Assembly (NCBI GenBank): GCA_020809705.1
Contig: CP085827.1
Span: 5,146,001-5,210,000, forward strand
Length of the DNA: 64,000 nt
Source of the DNA: Calonectria ilicicola
Lineage: Eukaryota; Ascomycota; Sordariomycetes; Hypocreales; Nectriaceae
Reading direction: 5' to 3'
Both the position numbers and the translations under genes were made by a program. The notes below the pieces were generated by a model. The model had not been told where the DNA came from. It saw only the letters and a program-made list of their open reading frames with translations, and searched no databases. Shown here one piece after another: positions 46,737-58,544 of this stretch (position 1 is its first letter; every line of letters begins with the position of its first letter).

Positions 46737-47663
46737 ATGTACGACCTCAATATCATGTGGTCACCCTCCACGACCCAGGACCAGCTCCTTCAGACCCTCA
46801 CCCTAGCTTCGACCCTCGGCTACACCACTGTCGCCCTCAACCACACCCTCACTCTACCCTTCCCAAATGCGCCCGTTGCGCCATTCCCTTCCGTCGCGGC
46901 GCTGTCCGCTTCCTCTCCGACGCCCAAGAAGCTTCCAAAAATATTATATCGCGCAACTCTCCCTCTTGACGACCCTGCTGCGTCTAACTACCGCCTCCCG
47001 TCGCTCAACTCCGCCTACGATCTTCTCGCTGTCCGCCCACTCAGCGAAAAGGCTTTTCAGAATGCCTGCCTCACTCTCGACATCCCTATAATCTCTCTTG
47101 ATTTTACTCAGCACTTCCAATTCCACTTTCGACCCAAGCCTTGCATGGCTGCTGTGACGAGGGGGGTCCGTTTCGAAGTTTGCTACAGCCAGGCCTTGGC
47201 CGCAGACCCTCGTGGTCGTGCCACCTTCATTGGAAACGTCACAAGCCTGGTGCGAGCCACGCGCGGCCGTGGAATTATACTAAGCAGCGAAGCTAAGAAT
47301 GCGCTGTCTCTACGAGCACCTGCCGATGTGGTCAACTTGTTGAACGTCTGGGGCTTGCCCAGTGAAAAGGGCATGCAGGCTTTTGGAGCCCTCGCACGCT
47401 CTGTAGTCGTCAACGAAGGCATTAAAAGGAGCGGTTTCAGAGGTGTCGTGGATGTGGTTGAGACTGCCAAAAGAGAGGACCAAGATGGTGCCGACGGCCC
47501 GAAAAATGGACAAGATGGCCAGGGAGGCAAAAAGAACAAGAACAAGGGCCAAAACCAAAACCAAAAACGAAAACCCGGCGAGAAAGATTCGCAGCAGATT
47601 AGCAAGCGACAGGCCAAGAAGATGAAACTCGCTTCTAGACAAGCAGCTCAGGAAAAGAAATGA
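46737..47663 (+). CDS. RPP1: RNase P/MRP protein subunit p30 (RPP1)
   Basis: A protein subunit shared by nuclear RNase P (tRNA 5' processing) and RNase MRP (rRNA processing). A single exon of 308 residues. It opens MYDLNIMWSPSTTQDQLLQT and LGYTTVALNHTL, the p30 family signature of a TIM-barrel-like fold. Later blocks are YDLLAVRPLSEKAFQNAC, IISLDFTQHFQFHFRPK and RGVRFEVCYSQALA, then GIILSSEAKNALSLRAPADV. The last 70 residues are Lys/Gln/Asn/Gly-rich (KKNKNKGQNQNQKRKPG), probably a nucleolar or RNA-binding tail. The ATG at 46737 follows a CT/CA-rich leader. Confidence 0.95.
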   Translation: MYDLNIMWSPSTTQDQLLQTLTLASTLGYTTVALNHTLTLPFPNAPVAPFPSVAALSASSPTPKKLPKILYRATLPLDDPAASNYRLPSLNSAYDLLAVRPLSEKAFQNACLTLDIPIISLDFTQHFQFHFRPKPCMAAVTRGVRFEVCYSQALAADPRGRATFIGNVTSLVRATRGRGIILSSEAKNALSLRAPADVVNLLNVWGLPSEKGMQAFGALARSVVVNEGIKRSGFRGVVDVVETAKREDQDGADGPKNGQDGQGGKKNKNKGQNQNQKRKPGEKDSQQISKRQAKKMKLASRQAAQEKK

Positions 47664-47888
47664 ACATGATCGACTGGCGTTTGGGAAGTGGGAGGCTAGA
47701 AAAGAAACACGGCATGATACCCATAGAGAATGAAGACGAGATGCCGGAATATACCGACCTCGTCCATATTATTACCACTTTATCGAATCAAACATCTATG
47801 TACATTTTCTCCGAGCGGTTTCACCAAATCTTATACAGAAAATCTACAATGGCTACTGAAGCCAAATAGCCTACATCAATGACTAATA

Positions 47889-49153
47889 CTACGCCGCGTG
47901 TGTTGCCCGAGCTGCAATGCCCGCCGTAGCAGGTGCCAAGTTGCCCAAGCTAAGAACACTGCTGAGGCTCAGGCTTGGGATGTTGATGCCAGCACGGGTT
48001 GTGCTCGAGGGAGCACTCGAGGAAGCACTCGTAGCCGATCCTTGGACAATGGATCCCAGCTCTGCCGAAGCGTCGGGTTGAAGGCCGCCGAGGTCAACTG
48101 AGGGTACGAGGCTGGTAGCCTGCCCTTGGGCCGTCGTTGTTCGGGTCATGATGATTTCAGACGCCATGGTTTGAATCGAAGTTGTGGAGGTGGAGGTGGA
48201 GGTACTGGTCGCGGATGAAGAAGCAGACGAAGCCGATGAAACCGGAGGAGCCGAGGAAGCTGAAGAAGGTGGAGGTGCGGCACTGATGCTTGACGTAATA
48301 ACCGCCGCGGCAGATGTTGCACTGGTTGCCAGGGGATCGAAACTGAAGGTGGTGGTCGGCAGCAGGCTCTGAGCCAGGGGAATGGTCGAGACTCCAACAC
48401 CATTTTGACCGCTGTTGACTCCACCGTTGACTCCGCTGGCGGCCTAGAAAGCCGGTTTAGCATATATCCATAGAGCGATAGAAAGATGAATACTCACAGG
48501 AGCCGCGCATGTCCCGGCAACAGTCTCAGTCATGGTAATTGTGGCCTAACTGCGTTAGCATTTCACAACAATTAAAAGCGGGATCTCTTACTGCTTCGGC
48601 TGCAACGGTAATGACTTTTGTGGCTGTGACAGGTTGGATGACCTTTATCTTGAGTTAGTACATAGTTATCGACATAAACAACCAGTGAGCAAGTACCGTC
48701 TCGGTTACAGTTACGGGCTGTGGAATATCCTTTGTTAGTTGTCTTCTTGATAGTCAATCTGGATGAGCTCCAAGTACTTACAGCTGCTTCAGCTACCTGA
48801 GTGACAATTTGAGTGAGAACCACCGGATCAGCCGCAATTGTGACCTGCAGTGTTTGCGTCTCCGTCATTAACTGTGTCTCTGTAATATACGAGATGCGAA
48901 GCCTACAAGCAATGGTTATTCCCGCAAAATCCCCAGATATATGGTGTCGATTGAACTCACCCTTCAAACTTGGGCGTCGTTTGGGCAGCCGCAGACTCCT
49001 GCCTCTTTTCCACGCGACGGAATCCATGTCTGTTGCCAGTGGTTGCGGCCTAGGGACGGATTAGCTCATGAGATTTCATGTTACCGGCGAGAAGAGACTA
49101 ACGTGGGCGAGAGAAATGGGCACAGCCCAGAGACTCAGGATTGCTATCCTCAT
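47889..49153 (-). CDS. Secreted Ser/Thr-rich protein from micro-exons
   Basis: Seven exons close in frame to 315 residues: 49153-49103, 49049-48961, 48902-48782, 48729-48697, 48642-48592, 48545-48498, 48443-47889. Exon 1 encodes a signal peptide (MRIAILSLWAVPISLAHA). Next come a KRQ Kex2-like site and then small exons of 33, 51 and 48 bases that each add a short Thr/Val segment (DIPQPVTVTET, then VIQPVTATKVITVAAEA, then ATITMTETVAGTCAAP). The last exon is very Ser/Ala/Pro/Thr-rich, with an (ST)n run near residue 207 and likely heavy O-glycosylation. There is no catalytic domain. It ends ATAGIAARATHAA, which is only weakly GPI-like. A cell-wall or extracellular role is an inference. Confidence 0.82.
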
Positions 49154-52100
49154 ATTTATTTACACCGTAATTTTCACCCAATACTGATATATTGTTCCGT
49201 TTTCACGACTCGCGTGAGGAAATGCATCAACAGTCCAGCCGTCGATGCGTTTAGGCTCAGCCCAGTGAGGAATTAAAAAACGAACGGTTGCTCGATCGAT
49301 CATATATAGAAGCGACGAGGCGGAAAGACTGCGCGATAAGTCGATATCGAATGTTTGCCCGAGGCAGATAGAGAAGGAGACAGAAAAGCAAAAGTGAGTC
49401 GATTATGCCGCCAGGACCTAGCCCGACGACACGGCAAACGATGGAAAAAAGAGTGAAGGAGAATGCGATATACACAAGTTACCCGAAGAAACAGAAAAAG
49501 AAGGAGAGGAACACAAATGTGAGATCTAATGGGAAGGGGAAGAAGACGCAAAACCCAGCTAGTTCTCCCCCCCAGGACCTGTCATGCTCTCGCAGGGCAC
49601 AACCGTGCCGCCGGTGCCAAGGTGACTGCAACGAGAGGGCCCGTGGAGCCCCGGGATAGGTTCGAGACTGAGGCTCAAACGGGGATTGATACCGTGGTGG
49701 TTAGGTCGACGACCAGGGCTGGAGTCTTCCGGACAGGTGCGCAGGGGGGGTCCGGCTCGCTTGAGACCGAGCCCGTAGCATGACAAGAGATGATTGACAG
49801 CTTTTGCGACGTTAGACCGGGGTTTCAAAGATGGCGATCGAGCTGCTCTGAAACTTTTTGTCGACCAGTCGCAAAACAGATTGGTCCTCGAAAAAAGTAC
49901 ATTACTATTATATAATATAATATCATGCAAAGAGAATTACAAAACTCGAGAGAGTGTGAGAGCGCGCAAGAATGAGGCCAAAAAATGTCGTCGTCCTCCC
50001 CCCTCGTCCCTTGCGAAGCTGAAAGGAACCAGGACCTTGGCCAAAAACAGGGGTGAGCCCTGCACAAATCATCTGGTCTCCCTCTCGCCGATTGCTGGAA
50101 TCTCGCGTGGGAAGAAGCAGGAGGGAGGGGCAGCAGCGTGCAATGGCGCCACACCACCAGACATATCGCGAGAGCGCCACGATGGCTCCCATGCCCCCCT
50201 TGGGCGCCGGGAATCAAACGCGTGGTGAGGGCGCTCGAGTCTCACAGCTCCCACAGCAGCCGCCTAGCTAACATGGGACATGACGTGCAGCAGATCTCTC
50301 TTCTCACCACGCCTGCTGGGCGCCTAGATTGGTGAGCATGACAAAAAACGTGGCGCTAACAACTGGTGAAAGCGAGATGAAAGAAGGAAAAAACCCGAAC
50401 GGAAAAAATATGTTCTCTGGCCTTGGCGTGCGCTGTCATTCATTTTATTGCATCCCGTCTGCTCGGTTCGAATGGAGTAGCGAACCCGGGGGGGGAGAGG
50501 AGAAGAGAGGCTAGCTAGCTATGTTCGTTCATACTTCCCAACCAAGTGTTTCGGATGGCTACCGACTCAAGCCACTTTTACCCGCTTTCCCCATCAGCAA
50601 TGTAACTCTGCTGGCCGAGAGCCCACCTGATTGAGTCGCAAAGTGGCAGGTCGCCCATGAGGCCGCCGTGTACTTTTTTTTTCCCTCCCTCGTTAGACGG
50701 CGGTGGTGCGGGCGGTGGGCGGTTGGGTTTATACGAACGGAGCGGAAACGAAGCGCACATTAGGGAAGGGTTGTGATTTATGCAGTGAGATACACAAAAC
50801 ATAAGCTTAACCTAGGTGCGGCAGGGGAATAAATGCAGACTAACCCTGAAGGATTCTGGTTACAAGAGTGCTACTTGAGAATGGTGAGCTTTGTCTAAGG
50901 AGTGCAAGTATTTCGACTGTAGTGTGTGTAACACGAAAAGAAGATCGTTCCCTAATAAAGCAAGATTCTAGGCAGTGCCGACAAGTTCAAACCTGGCCTT
51001 CAGAACACCAATAGCTAGAGACAGGCTAGTGTCGGTAGTTCTGAGCTCTGGTCCTGACTTTGGCAAGCTCTACTGTAGATCTAAACTGATCAGCGTACTC
51101 TGCAAATTCCCTTCATCCTAACCATCCGGGATAATTATATTTTCTGGAGATGTCTTGTGGAGGAATTTTGGTGTTGCAGCTGGCAGAGTAGTTTTTATTA
51201 AGCCACGCTCCGGTGCGCTTGGACTTGTTAGAGTATTCAGAGGACGAAAAAACAAGCCATCTTCATGTTGTGTAACCACATCCCCAAATGCGATTATCGA
51301 CGGTGGGGTCACCATCCCAAACTATGACGAGTACACGCCCGTTAGTTCAGCTTGTCGCCCTAACTCTCTCGCCACAACCGGCTGAGGAGCTACCCCTCAT
51401 CTTCAAGAGACCCTTCACCGTGGAATTTTCCGTGTGTTTAATCTTGTGAAACATTCGGATATGAGCGTCTCGGGTGGCTAAGCCAGAGCGGAGTCTCGGG
51501 TAGGGAGGAGGGAGCTGGCGCCAGCGTGACGCAGAGAGATGTAGTACTGAGACAAAATGCAGGCACACCGCCCATGATAGTGTATACAAACACAAACTTT
51601 ATATAGGAATGCAACCAATGGCTTGGTAGCTAGGTCGTGTTTTTGGCCATTACAATTGAAGCGTGTTTCGATCGAACTGCTCCCTCCCACGATGCGCGAT
51701 ACCCGTGATCAATTTGTTTTATGGGGAATAAATAAAATAAGCAAACAAAATGAAAAGAAAAAAAGATATCACCAACAACACAGTAAGCAAAATGCCCCTC
51801 TTAGAAAAAGAAAAGAAAACGGCGAGTTTAGCTCGAGAGGGGTTTGAGCGTTCCAGTTCCGCCCGCCACCTCATTACTCGGCACCCCGGAATCAACGTGC
51901 GCGAGCCTAGGCTCGCAGCCACATTTCTCCATTGAGGTTGGTTGGTTGGTTTGGTTCAGCTCCAGTTGCGTGCGTTCAAACCATAACGCGGAAATGCGAA
52001 TTCCCTCAAGGCAGAATTCCAATCGTTTCTGGCATTTTTCAACCCTGAATTTTCTTCATGGCGAAACAAGCACACTGGCTTTGCGTCTTGGCACACCCAC

Positions 52101-52265
52101 TATACGTCGTTCTTTCGTCATTTTCCCCAAGTCCCTGATCTAGCCACCCTATAGGCCAGCTTACTTTCGCCCTGGACTATCACATTGGGCACTTTCTACC
52201 TGGGATTTCAGCCGGTAATGATCTTGCCTCAACCTTGATGGTTGGGTCATCTAACCACCAAAAGC
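49154..52265. other. Long intergenic region without a credible gene
   Basis: About 3.1 kb between two genes that are transcribed away from each other. Around 49400-50520 it has mixed purine-rich and GC-rich tracts; 51700-51850 is A-rich. Frames of 60-144 codons overlap on both strands, lack domains and splice partners, and are probably chance. It is likely to hold promoters of both flanking genes. Confidence 0.45.
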
Positions 52266-53499
52266 ATGGGCATTAGTCCCCAGGGATACATTGTAAGTCA
52301 TGGAACAGACACACACGTTTACAGCCCAAAGCCCCCCCAGCATTTAACAGCCTTGTGTAGATTTCAGAATGGACTCTGATGGGGATATGCTTCCTTACGC
52401 TCATCGCTCGCATCGCCGTGCGCCTCCGGTATAAAATCTCGGCCTTTTGGTTGTCAGAAATCTTCCTCTTCCTTGCAGTGTTCTTTTTCCTCGGCCTTGT
52501 CATTGGAGATACATATTGCATCTCGATAGGCTTCATTGAATTCGGAGTGTACTATAGCGAAGGATTTGCAATAGTGAGTCTTTCTCAGCGTGCGTTAACG
52601 GGGGTATTCAGAAACTAACCTATAGTCACAGTGGATGTTTGGGTCTTCTGTAGCCTTTGACTTGGGCTTCTATTTTGCCAGGTTTAGTATTCTGGCATTC
52701 TATTACGAGCTGTTTCCGATAACGGAGGAAAGGCTGCGGCTTTGCCTGTGCCTGACAGCTGTCTACACCGCCTGTGGATTCTTAATCACCGGCTTACTGG
52801 ACGTATTTTGGTGTGGTTTTAACGTACCGGTGAATTGGTAAGTCTGTGCAACGCTTTCCCTCGAATATCCGAGCTAACGCTGCGACAAGGGCAAAGGATT
52901 CTAGTTGCTCCTTGGCAAGTGACATGACGCCATTACTCATCCACTGGCCCATTGGAATTGTTTCCGAGATATTTAGTAAGCATGGCGGTATCAAATATCA
53001 CGAGCAGAGACTGATGCATTCATTTTACAGTATTTATGTTGCCATTCGGCATGCTTTCGACTTTGAAAGCTCTGCCAAAAAGTGAAAAGACTGGCTTGAC
53101 CTGTCTCTTTCTGGTGGGCGGCACAACAATTATCGTGAGCATTATTCGGCTCATTTTTACCACACAATCAATATTCGCGTACGGCTTGTGTAAGATATCC
53201 CTTTTATTGCTGTATCGCTATGGCGCGGCCTATGCTAATTTTCTCTAGATACACTGGCCTGGGTGGAAATCACGACCCAAATAATTGTGATATCGCTACC
53301 ATCGCTGCGTCCTCTGCTTCGTGTCATATCACGCGAGTGGGGAAGGATGTATAGCCGGATGGTTGATACTACAAAAAGCAACAGGATCGATCAAGTACAA
53401 ATATCACTTGATGAAAATATAAAGTCTCTCGCAAAATTAGAGTGTAAGAAGTTTAATGATGTACATGTATTAGAAGAGGATTTGGGGGTTTTGGTATAG
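52266..53499 (+). CDS. Fungal rhodopsin-family (PTH11-like) seven-helix membrane protein
   Basis: Six exons close in frame to 313 residues: 52266-52292, 52361-52573, 52632-52837, 52890-52975, 53031-53189, 53249-53499. The starting block MGISPQGYIISEW is followed by helix 1 (TLMGICFLTLIARIAVRLR). Seven or so hydrophobic segments follow. The family signature is present: a Cys/Trp-containing extracellular loop (FWCGFNVPVNW, SSCSLAS), the loop KSEKTGLTCLFLVGG before IIVSIIRL, and the last-helix block AWVEITTQIIVISLPSLRPLL. These match the Fung_rhodopsin domain. No CFEM domain precedes it. Its ligand is unknown; related PTH11-like proteins sense surfaces or nutrients, but I cannot assign that here. 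The exact joining of frames through six exons supports the model. Confidence 0.88.
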
Positions 53500-54141
53500 C
53501 ATCTAAAAGATTTTGATGATTTTTGATATTTTGGCATCGAGAATGGAGCTTGTGTGACAAGGAACCGCCTGGTATCGCGCGTAGATCAAGTGGGTCTCCC
53601 CTCTGCGTGCACCAGCTACCCGTAGTTAGTGAATTCTTATTTTCCATGATACAATGGCTGGAAAGTAAGATTAGCGGAGCTCCGAGACACAAGAGCATCT
53701 CAGGTGTCGCCTTGCTCAGCTGTTGCACTCGGAACAGGGGAAAACATGCCGATGGAGGAGGTGCCGGAAATTTTTCATCTAGGAGTGGGGTGACCCTATA
53801 TTGACACTCATCATGAGATGCTGAACCTAATTTACCGACTGTGTTGAATGCGCCTGTATCACACCAAAACCGTTTTCCTTCTTTAATGTTGAAGCCTTGG
53901 TTCCTTAACCTGCCAACAGTCAATGGATCCCCAGCCCCACACGCAACCTTACAACTCCATATAGCGTCACCAAGGCACATACAAACAACAGCAAAACCCA
54001 CCAGGTATCTCTCATGATTAAAAAAAGGAATAAGGAAATAAAGAGAAGAGATGAAATAAAAAAAGCCGGAAGGATCCCTGCATAACTTTTCTTTGATGGG
54101 CGAGTGCATTATGCTCACCTCCCATCTGGCACCATGACCAT
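53500..54141. other. Convergent intergenic region
   Basis: About 640 bases between the 3' ends of the rhodopsin-type gene (+) and the GFA gene (-). A 236-codon minus-strand frame spans it, but it overlaps the end of the rhodopsin gene, has no domain and is rejected. Confidence 0.5.
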
Positions 54142-54871
54142 CTACGACGACGTGGACATGCAATCACCGTTACCCGTCAGGATGCCCGGCTGATCGAGCT
54201 CCTCCTGGGTGTTGCCGTAGTCAGTGTAACCCGAAGTCTCCGAATGTGTCTCGGAGCCCTCGGGGATGGGCACCATGGCGCTCTTGGTCCAGATGTGGAT
54301 GGCACGTTTCCAGTCTAGGCCCTCCAGGCATCCGCCCTTGACGGAGACAACGTTTTTACTCTGGGACTTTGAGTGAGTGTCAATTGTCAAAACAACTTCT
54401 TGGGGCAGCGAGCCAGGGATGGCTCGGCAAGGGCAATGCGTTGGTCTTACCGGTGTGGTGTGGATGAGTCGGGTCCCGCAGTTGCGGCAAAAATAGCTGT
54501 CCAATTGTCAGTATTGGTGAGCAACAACTAGTCCCAAATGGTGTCTGCACTCACCAGTAGAGCTGGTGCCCTGAAGCTGTAGGTCGACTATTACGGTTGG
54601 TTGGAGTTAGTTTCAAGCTTTCCCGTCAACTCGGGGATGGTGGGGAGGGGGTTTCGGTTGTTCCCAAAGACAGCTCCGCAACAGTTGAACCTTACCTGTA
54701 GCAGCTCAGCAGATCCGAGTCGGGTAGGGTGAAGCGAGGAAAGATTGCCGAGGTCCCAAATGCCGAGCTGGTTTGGCGGCGACACTCGGCACAGTGGCAG
54801 ATGTACAGCGCGAGCGGCTGCGGGAGGGGAGTCGTAAAGGTGACGGCTCCGCACTGGCACCGGGCTTCCAT
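54142..54871 (-). CDS. GFA/CENP-V domain protein (glutathione-dependent formaldehyde-activating type)
   Basis: Three exons, 54871-54696, 54587-54555, 54496-54142, close to 187 residues. The start MEARCQCGAVTFTTP has the CxC pair of the GFA fold, followed by CHCAECRRQTSSAFGTSA (second zinc site) and, after the 33-base exon, CYFCRNCGTRLIH (third Cys pair). These are the zinc ligands of GFA/Mss4-like proteins. The C-terminus is polar (GSETHSETSGYTDYGN) and poorly conserved. GFA proteins can act on formaldehyde-glutathione adducts, but most fungal members are untested, so the substrate is unknown. Confidence 0.92.
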
Positions 54872-56072
54872 GGTGCTATTTGAATAAATAGTTGGCGGGG
54901 GGGAGGAGGGGGTTGTCTATGTTGTCATGAAATGACAAAGGAAAAAAAAATTAAAGGAGGAAAAGAGAGGCCGTCTAAGCAATCGGGACCAGGCTTGCGA
55001 TTCTTATCGGCCGTGGTGTTTGATGCAAAAACGACAAAAAGAACGGTTGCGGCGGGGTGCACCGCGGCGAGGTAAGGTGTGATGGATGACGTTGAAGGCT
55101 GCTGACGCCAATTGAAAGCCGCTTGTTCACGCTCGGCTTTTCGAATTACACCGATGGTTTTTTTTTTTTTAACTGAGGAATCAGGCAGAAGCGACTTGTT
55201 TACAAATACTACATTGGCTATTTATCTCATCTGAACGCGAGTCCTCATTAAACTGTACTCAGAGCATATACTGGAGAAGCACCCCAGTTACGAGTCACAG
55301 ATTCACGACGCAGGGCAGGTCGCATGCGATATGCCCGTTATCGCAGTACAAGCTAAATTATTACTTGGCGCAGTGACGTGTGGACGTGACTCACTGGGCG
55401 AGACTTGCGCGAAGTCACATGCCTAGCGCGTACTAGCTGGGGACGGATATGGGGGGGAATGGGATTGAACTAATCTGCTTCCAAAAGCCTCCCTTGCAGC
55501 ATCTCAAGCAAAGTTGACCGCTTTCAAAGTTCAGCTCCCCCCCTAGTTCCGATGGTCGGTGGCATGCTTCGTTTGTCATCACTCTCGAAGATATGGGGGA
55601 GCAGGGACCCCATGGGCTTGAAACTCGGTAAGCGTTTGATTACATACTAATTTACTTGCATGGGGATTTGCGGACAGCCTCTCGTATTGGATTCGCGGGC
55701 TCGTTTAGTGGTGGGTTGTAGCGGCCAGTTGCGGGCCGGGGCTGGAGCTCCGTCTCCAGGCCCGATCGTCGAATTAATCTTGCCGTCTCCGGTTCGTTGG
55801 GGACAGACCCCGTCCGCGTATCGGACCCTATTCCCATCATATATGGAGAAATCAGATGTGTCAAATATTATTATGGTAGATTACTGTCGCACTAATAAGG
55901 TGTTCGAAATGTAGCCGCCGCGAAAACTCCAACCAACTCCAAACGACTAACTCCCTTGTTGTGACCATTCAAACAACAACAGCATCATCATCCCAAACTC
56001 ATAAAACCCAACTCATTCAAAAAATAATGTCCCTGAAAGGACAACACGAACCTGCGTGAATCCTGCGATATA
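54872..56072. other. Intergenic region
   Basis: About 1.2 kb between the start of the GFA gene and the end of the F-box-like gene, both on the minus strand. It holds the GFA promoter (purine-rich near 54895-54970 on the plus strand) and then DNA with no credible frame. A T run near 55157 is the only simple repeat. Confidence 0.4.
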
Positions 56073-57209
56073 TCAGTACTCGGTCAACCCATGTAGGTGC
56101 TTCATCGCAACGTCCTTCTTGATCCACTCCATCTTCTCCCTGACCTTTTCCACGCCTATGACTCTTACACCGCGCAGCCCACTTGCCCTCAACGATTCTT
56201 CCAGCTTGGTGCACCATTCAATCTTGTCTTGGGCCTTCATGAGACGAGATACAATCTCCATCTCGACCCGCTCCAGCTGTGTCATGGTCACTAGTCCCCT
56301 TGCGACATGGACCCTCGCTTCGGCAGCGATCTCGCCCGACTGCCCGGCATCCTGTCTGTCCAGCGCCTGCGCAGCGGCACCAGCAGCTCCCCAGGCCATA
56401 ACACCCGTTCCAGTGCCGCCAAGAACCATCTTCATCCTTAGGCCTCGGACGCCGTGCGCCCAGTCTTCGCATAGCGCCCGCCACTCCTCCAACCCCGCAC
56501 CACCACCCACCAGGTCCCGTGCAAGTATCTCAAGGCGCACATAACGTAGATCATCCCGCTGCCAGGGCTCGAGGGCCCTGGTGAAGGCGCGGGCCGCCCA
56601 GAGGCCTGATGCGAACCAGTTGACAAAGACAAATTCATTTCGTGCAAATGGAAGCGATCGGGCCTCGCGGTAGATCTGCTTATTGCACTGAAGGAGACCG
56701 GTTGGGAGCCCTGAGAGTGGTCGATTGGGGGAAAGCAGACCTGGTGAAGGCTGCCATGTCTTTTTCTTCACGCTGCTTGGTTTAGATTTGGCTGATTTAA
56801 CAGAAGATGATTCGGAGGAGGACTCGGATGAAGAATCGGTGCCCGACCCGGAGGCAGAGCCGGCGTCATCGGGCTCAATGACGCGGAGCAGGTACTGGCA
56901 GTGCACGGGGGTGGGATACCACGGCGCCAGCTGGGCGTGCCGGACGGGGCTCATAAGATGCACCCAGTGGTATATCTGGAGACGAATCTCAAAAGGCAGG
57001 TCAGTCAGACTGATCCTGCGCTTGTCGCCAGGAACCGCGTCCAAAGTGCAAGTGGAGCTCCTCGGCACCACAGGATCCTCGTGGCTCTGGATATCCACCG
57101 ACGGGCCGGGTCCGCACGGTGCATCGGCGGCGTCATGGTAGAGATCCAGGCCGGGGCCAACGTTGCTTGCGTACATGCAATAGCTCATCATTTCGTCGAA
57201 GGAATACAT
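56073..57209 (-). CDS. F-box-like (LPxEIR) hypothetical protein
   Basis: A single exon of 378 residues. The motif RRISLTDLPFEIRLQIYHWV near residue 65-85 is the usual F-box-like/DUF7730 start seen in many ascomycete proteins. It is followed by an acidic-to-Ser run (residues 120-150) and blocks GLLQCNKQIYREARSLPFA, NEFVFVNWF and LRYVRLEI, the pattern of these families. The C-terminal part is helical and charged. A link to SCF ubiquitin ligases is only suggested by the motif. The gene could start at an internal Met, since the first 60 residues are not conserved in style. Confidence 0.75.
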   Translation of the reverse strand: MYSFDEMMSYCMYASNVGPGLDLYHDAADAPCGPGPSVDIQSHEDPVVPRSSTCTLDAVPGDKRRISLTDLPFEIRLQIYHWVHLMSPVRHAQLAPWYPTPVHCQYLLRVIEPDDAGSASGSGTDSSSESSSESSSVKSAKSKPSSVKKKTWQPSPGLLSPNRPLSGLPTGLLQCNKQIYREARSLPFARNEFVFVNWFASGLWAARAFTRALEPWQRDDLRYVRLEILARDLVGGGAGLEEWRALCEDWAHGVRGLRMKMVLGGTGTGVMAWGAAGAAAQALDRQDAGQSGEIAAEARVHVARGLVTMTQLERVEMEIVSRLMKAQDKIEWCTKLEESLRASGLRGVRVIGVEKVREKMEWIKKDVAMKHLHGLTEY

Positions 57210-58544
57210 TTCCCGCCGAAGCAGAGATGGGGGGAGGAAAGAGATGGGAACTGCGTCAGCCAGCGCAAGCTTTTTGTGTCCCCGCAGGTGTGTGCTGCAA
57301 CTACATATACATGTGCTCTGCCGTGAGCCACCTGCAGCGCCAGGCCCACGCTGGTGTCAGACCCGACTATCGTTGCCGCCCAGTGGAACAAGCCATGGAG
57401 GAAAAACAAGCAAAAAAAAGGGCCTACCAGCTCGGTTCCCCTCAGCTCTCGGCGGTGCGACGCACACACGTGAGCACTAGCGCCGGCCTGAGCTGGGGGG
57501 GAACAGCCAAGTTTGTGCAACCACAGGTGGCCGGGAGGCGTCTCGCTAGGCGCCATTCGGGCCTCACTGACGACACTATGTGTAGTCGCTGTGTTTTGCC
57601 ATTGGGGGAATGCCAAGCCACCCGGCAAAACCAAAGGAATCCACACTTATCCACGGTCTTGGGACGACCTCCCTGATGTCAGCTTACATACTCTAAATCC
57701 AGCCAAATTGACGGGTCCGGGGTCATCAGGAAACGTGAGGTTGATAGCGTGATGATTTGTGGGGTTTCATTCAGCTCTTGGCGACGGGAGCGAAGTCTTT
57801 GACAGGTTGATAAGGGTACGTGCGAGCTAATTTGAGACAAATATGTGCGTGCTGTGTGCCGTCGTGAGCTCGCTCAATCAACTGGCGTCGATCTCCAAAA
57901 CTTTGATGTCACACAAGAGACACGATGACGACTTTGCACTCAACACAACAAGAAAGAAAAAACCACCCCCCATGCTTTGGGCTGGTGAGGGGGAAATGCC
58001 TGCCCTGGACTCAATCTGATGCATGTGACACGTCGAAATCAACGCGGCTGAAATGGAAATGGCCGGATGCGGTAATCCACCTGCATGGACACGCATGCAT
58101 TTATGGAGCACGAAATATTGGCTGGCTGACGATGGCGTACGTTTCAATAGCGAAAGTCCACAAAGGAAAAAAAAAAATAATAAGAGAAGAGGAGAAAAAA
58201 AAACTCGCGAGCCGAGCCATATGGAACGAGCCTCTAGAAAACACCCATCGCCGCCATTGCTTGCTTGTTGAGGATATATCGTCGCGGCGATTGCTGCGCC
58301 GTCATATCACAGGGACTTTGGTAATGATGAACTCGTTTATCGCTGGGCTATTGATATGATATCAGACATGGGTTCGCACACCTCATTTAAACGAGTGGCT
58401 CATATACTGGGGCCTGCTGAGTGCTAATAATTCGGCAGCAATACCATAATATTCATTCGAGGCAAAGACGAATGGTAAAAGCCAAAAAGTAAGTAAATTT
58501 CGTTGTATTTTATTTTTTCTATGTGATTTCCATCACTTTCCCTC
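57210..58544. other. Intergenic region
   Basis: About 1.3 kb upstream of the F-box-like gene and downstream of the Kex2-site secreted protein gene. Overlapping short frames on both strands near 57240-57680 have no domain. An A-rich run lies near 58165-58205. Confidence 0.4.

Noticed and set aside
47183..47642. Antisense frames opposite RPP1 (144 and 110 codons)
   Set aside because: They arise from the Lys/Gln/Asn-rich tail read backwards and have no independent support.
53453..54163. 236-codon minus-strand frame
   Set aside because: It overlaps the end of the rhodopsin-type gene and the end of the GFA gene in another frame, and contains no recognisable domain.
52266..57209. Possible secondary-metabolite cluster around the rhodopsin, GFA and F-box-like genes
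   Set aside because: No backbone enzyme, tailoring enzyme set or pathway regulator is present.
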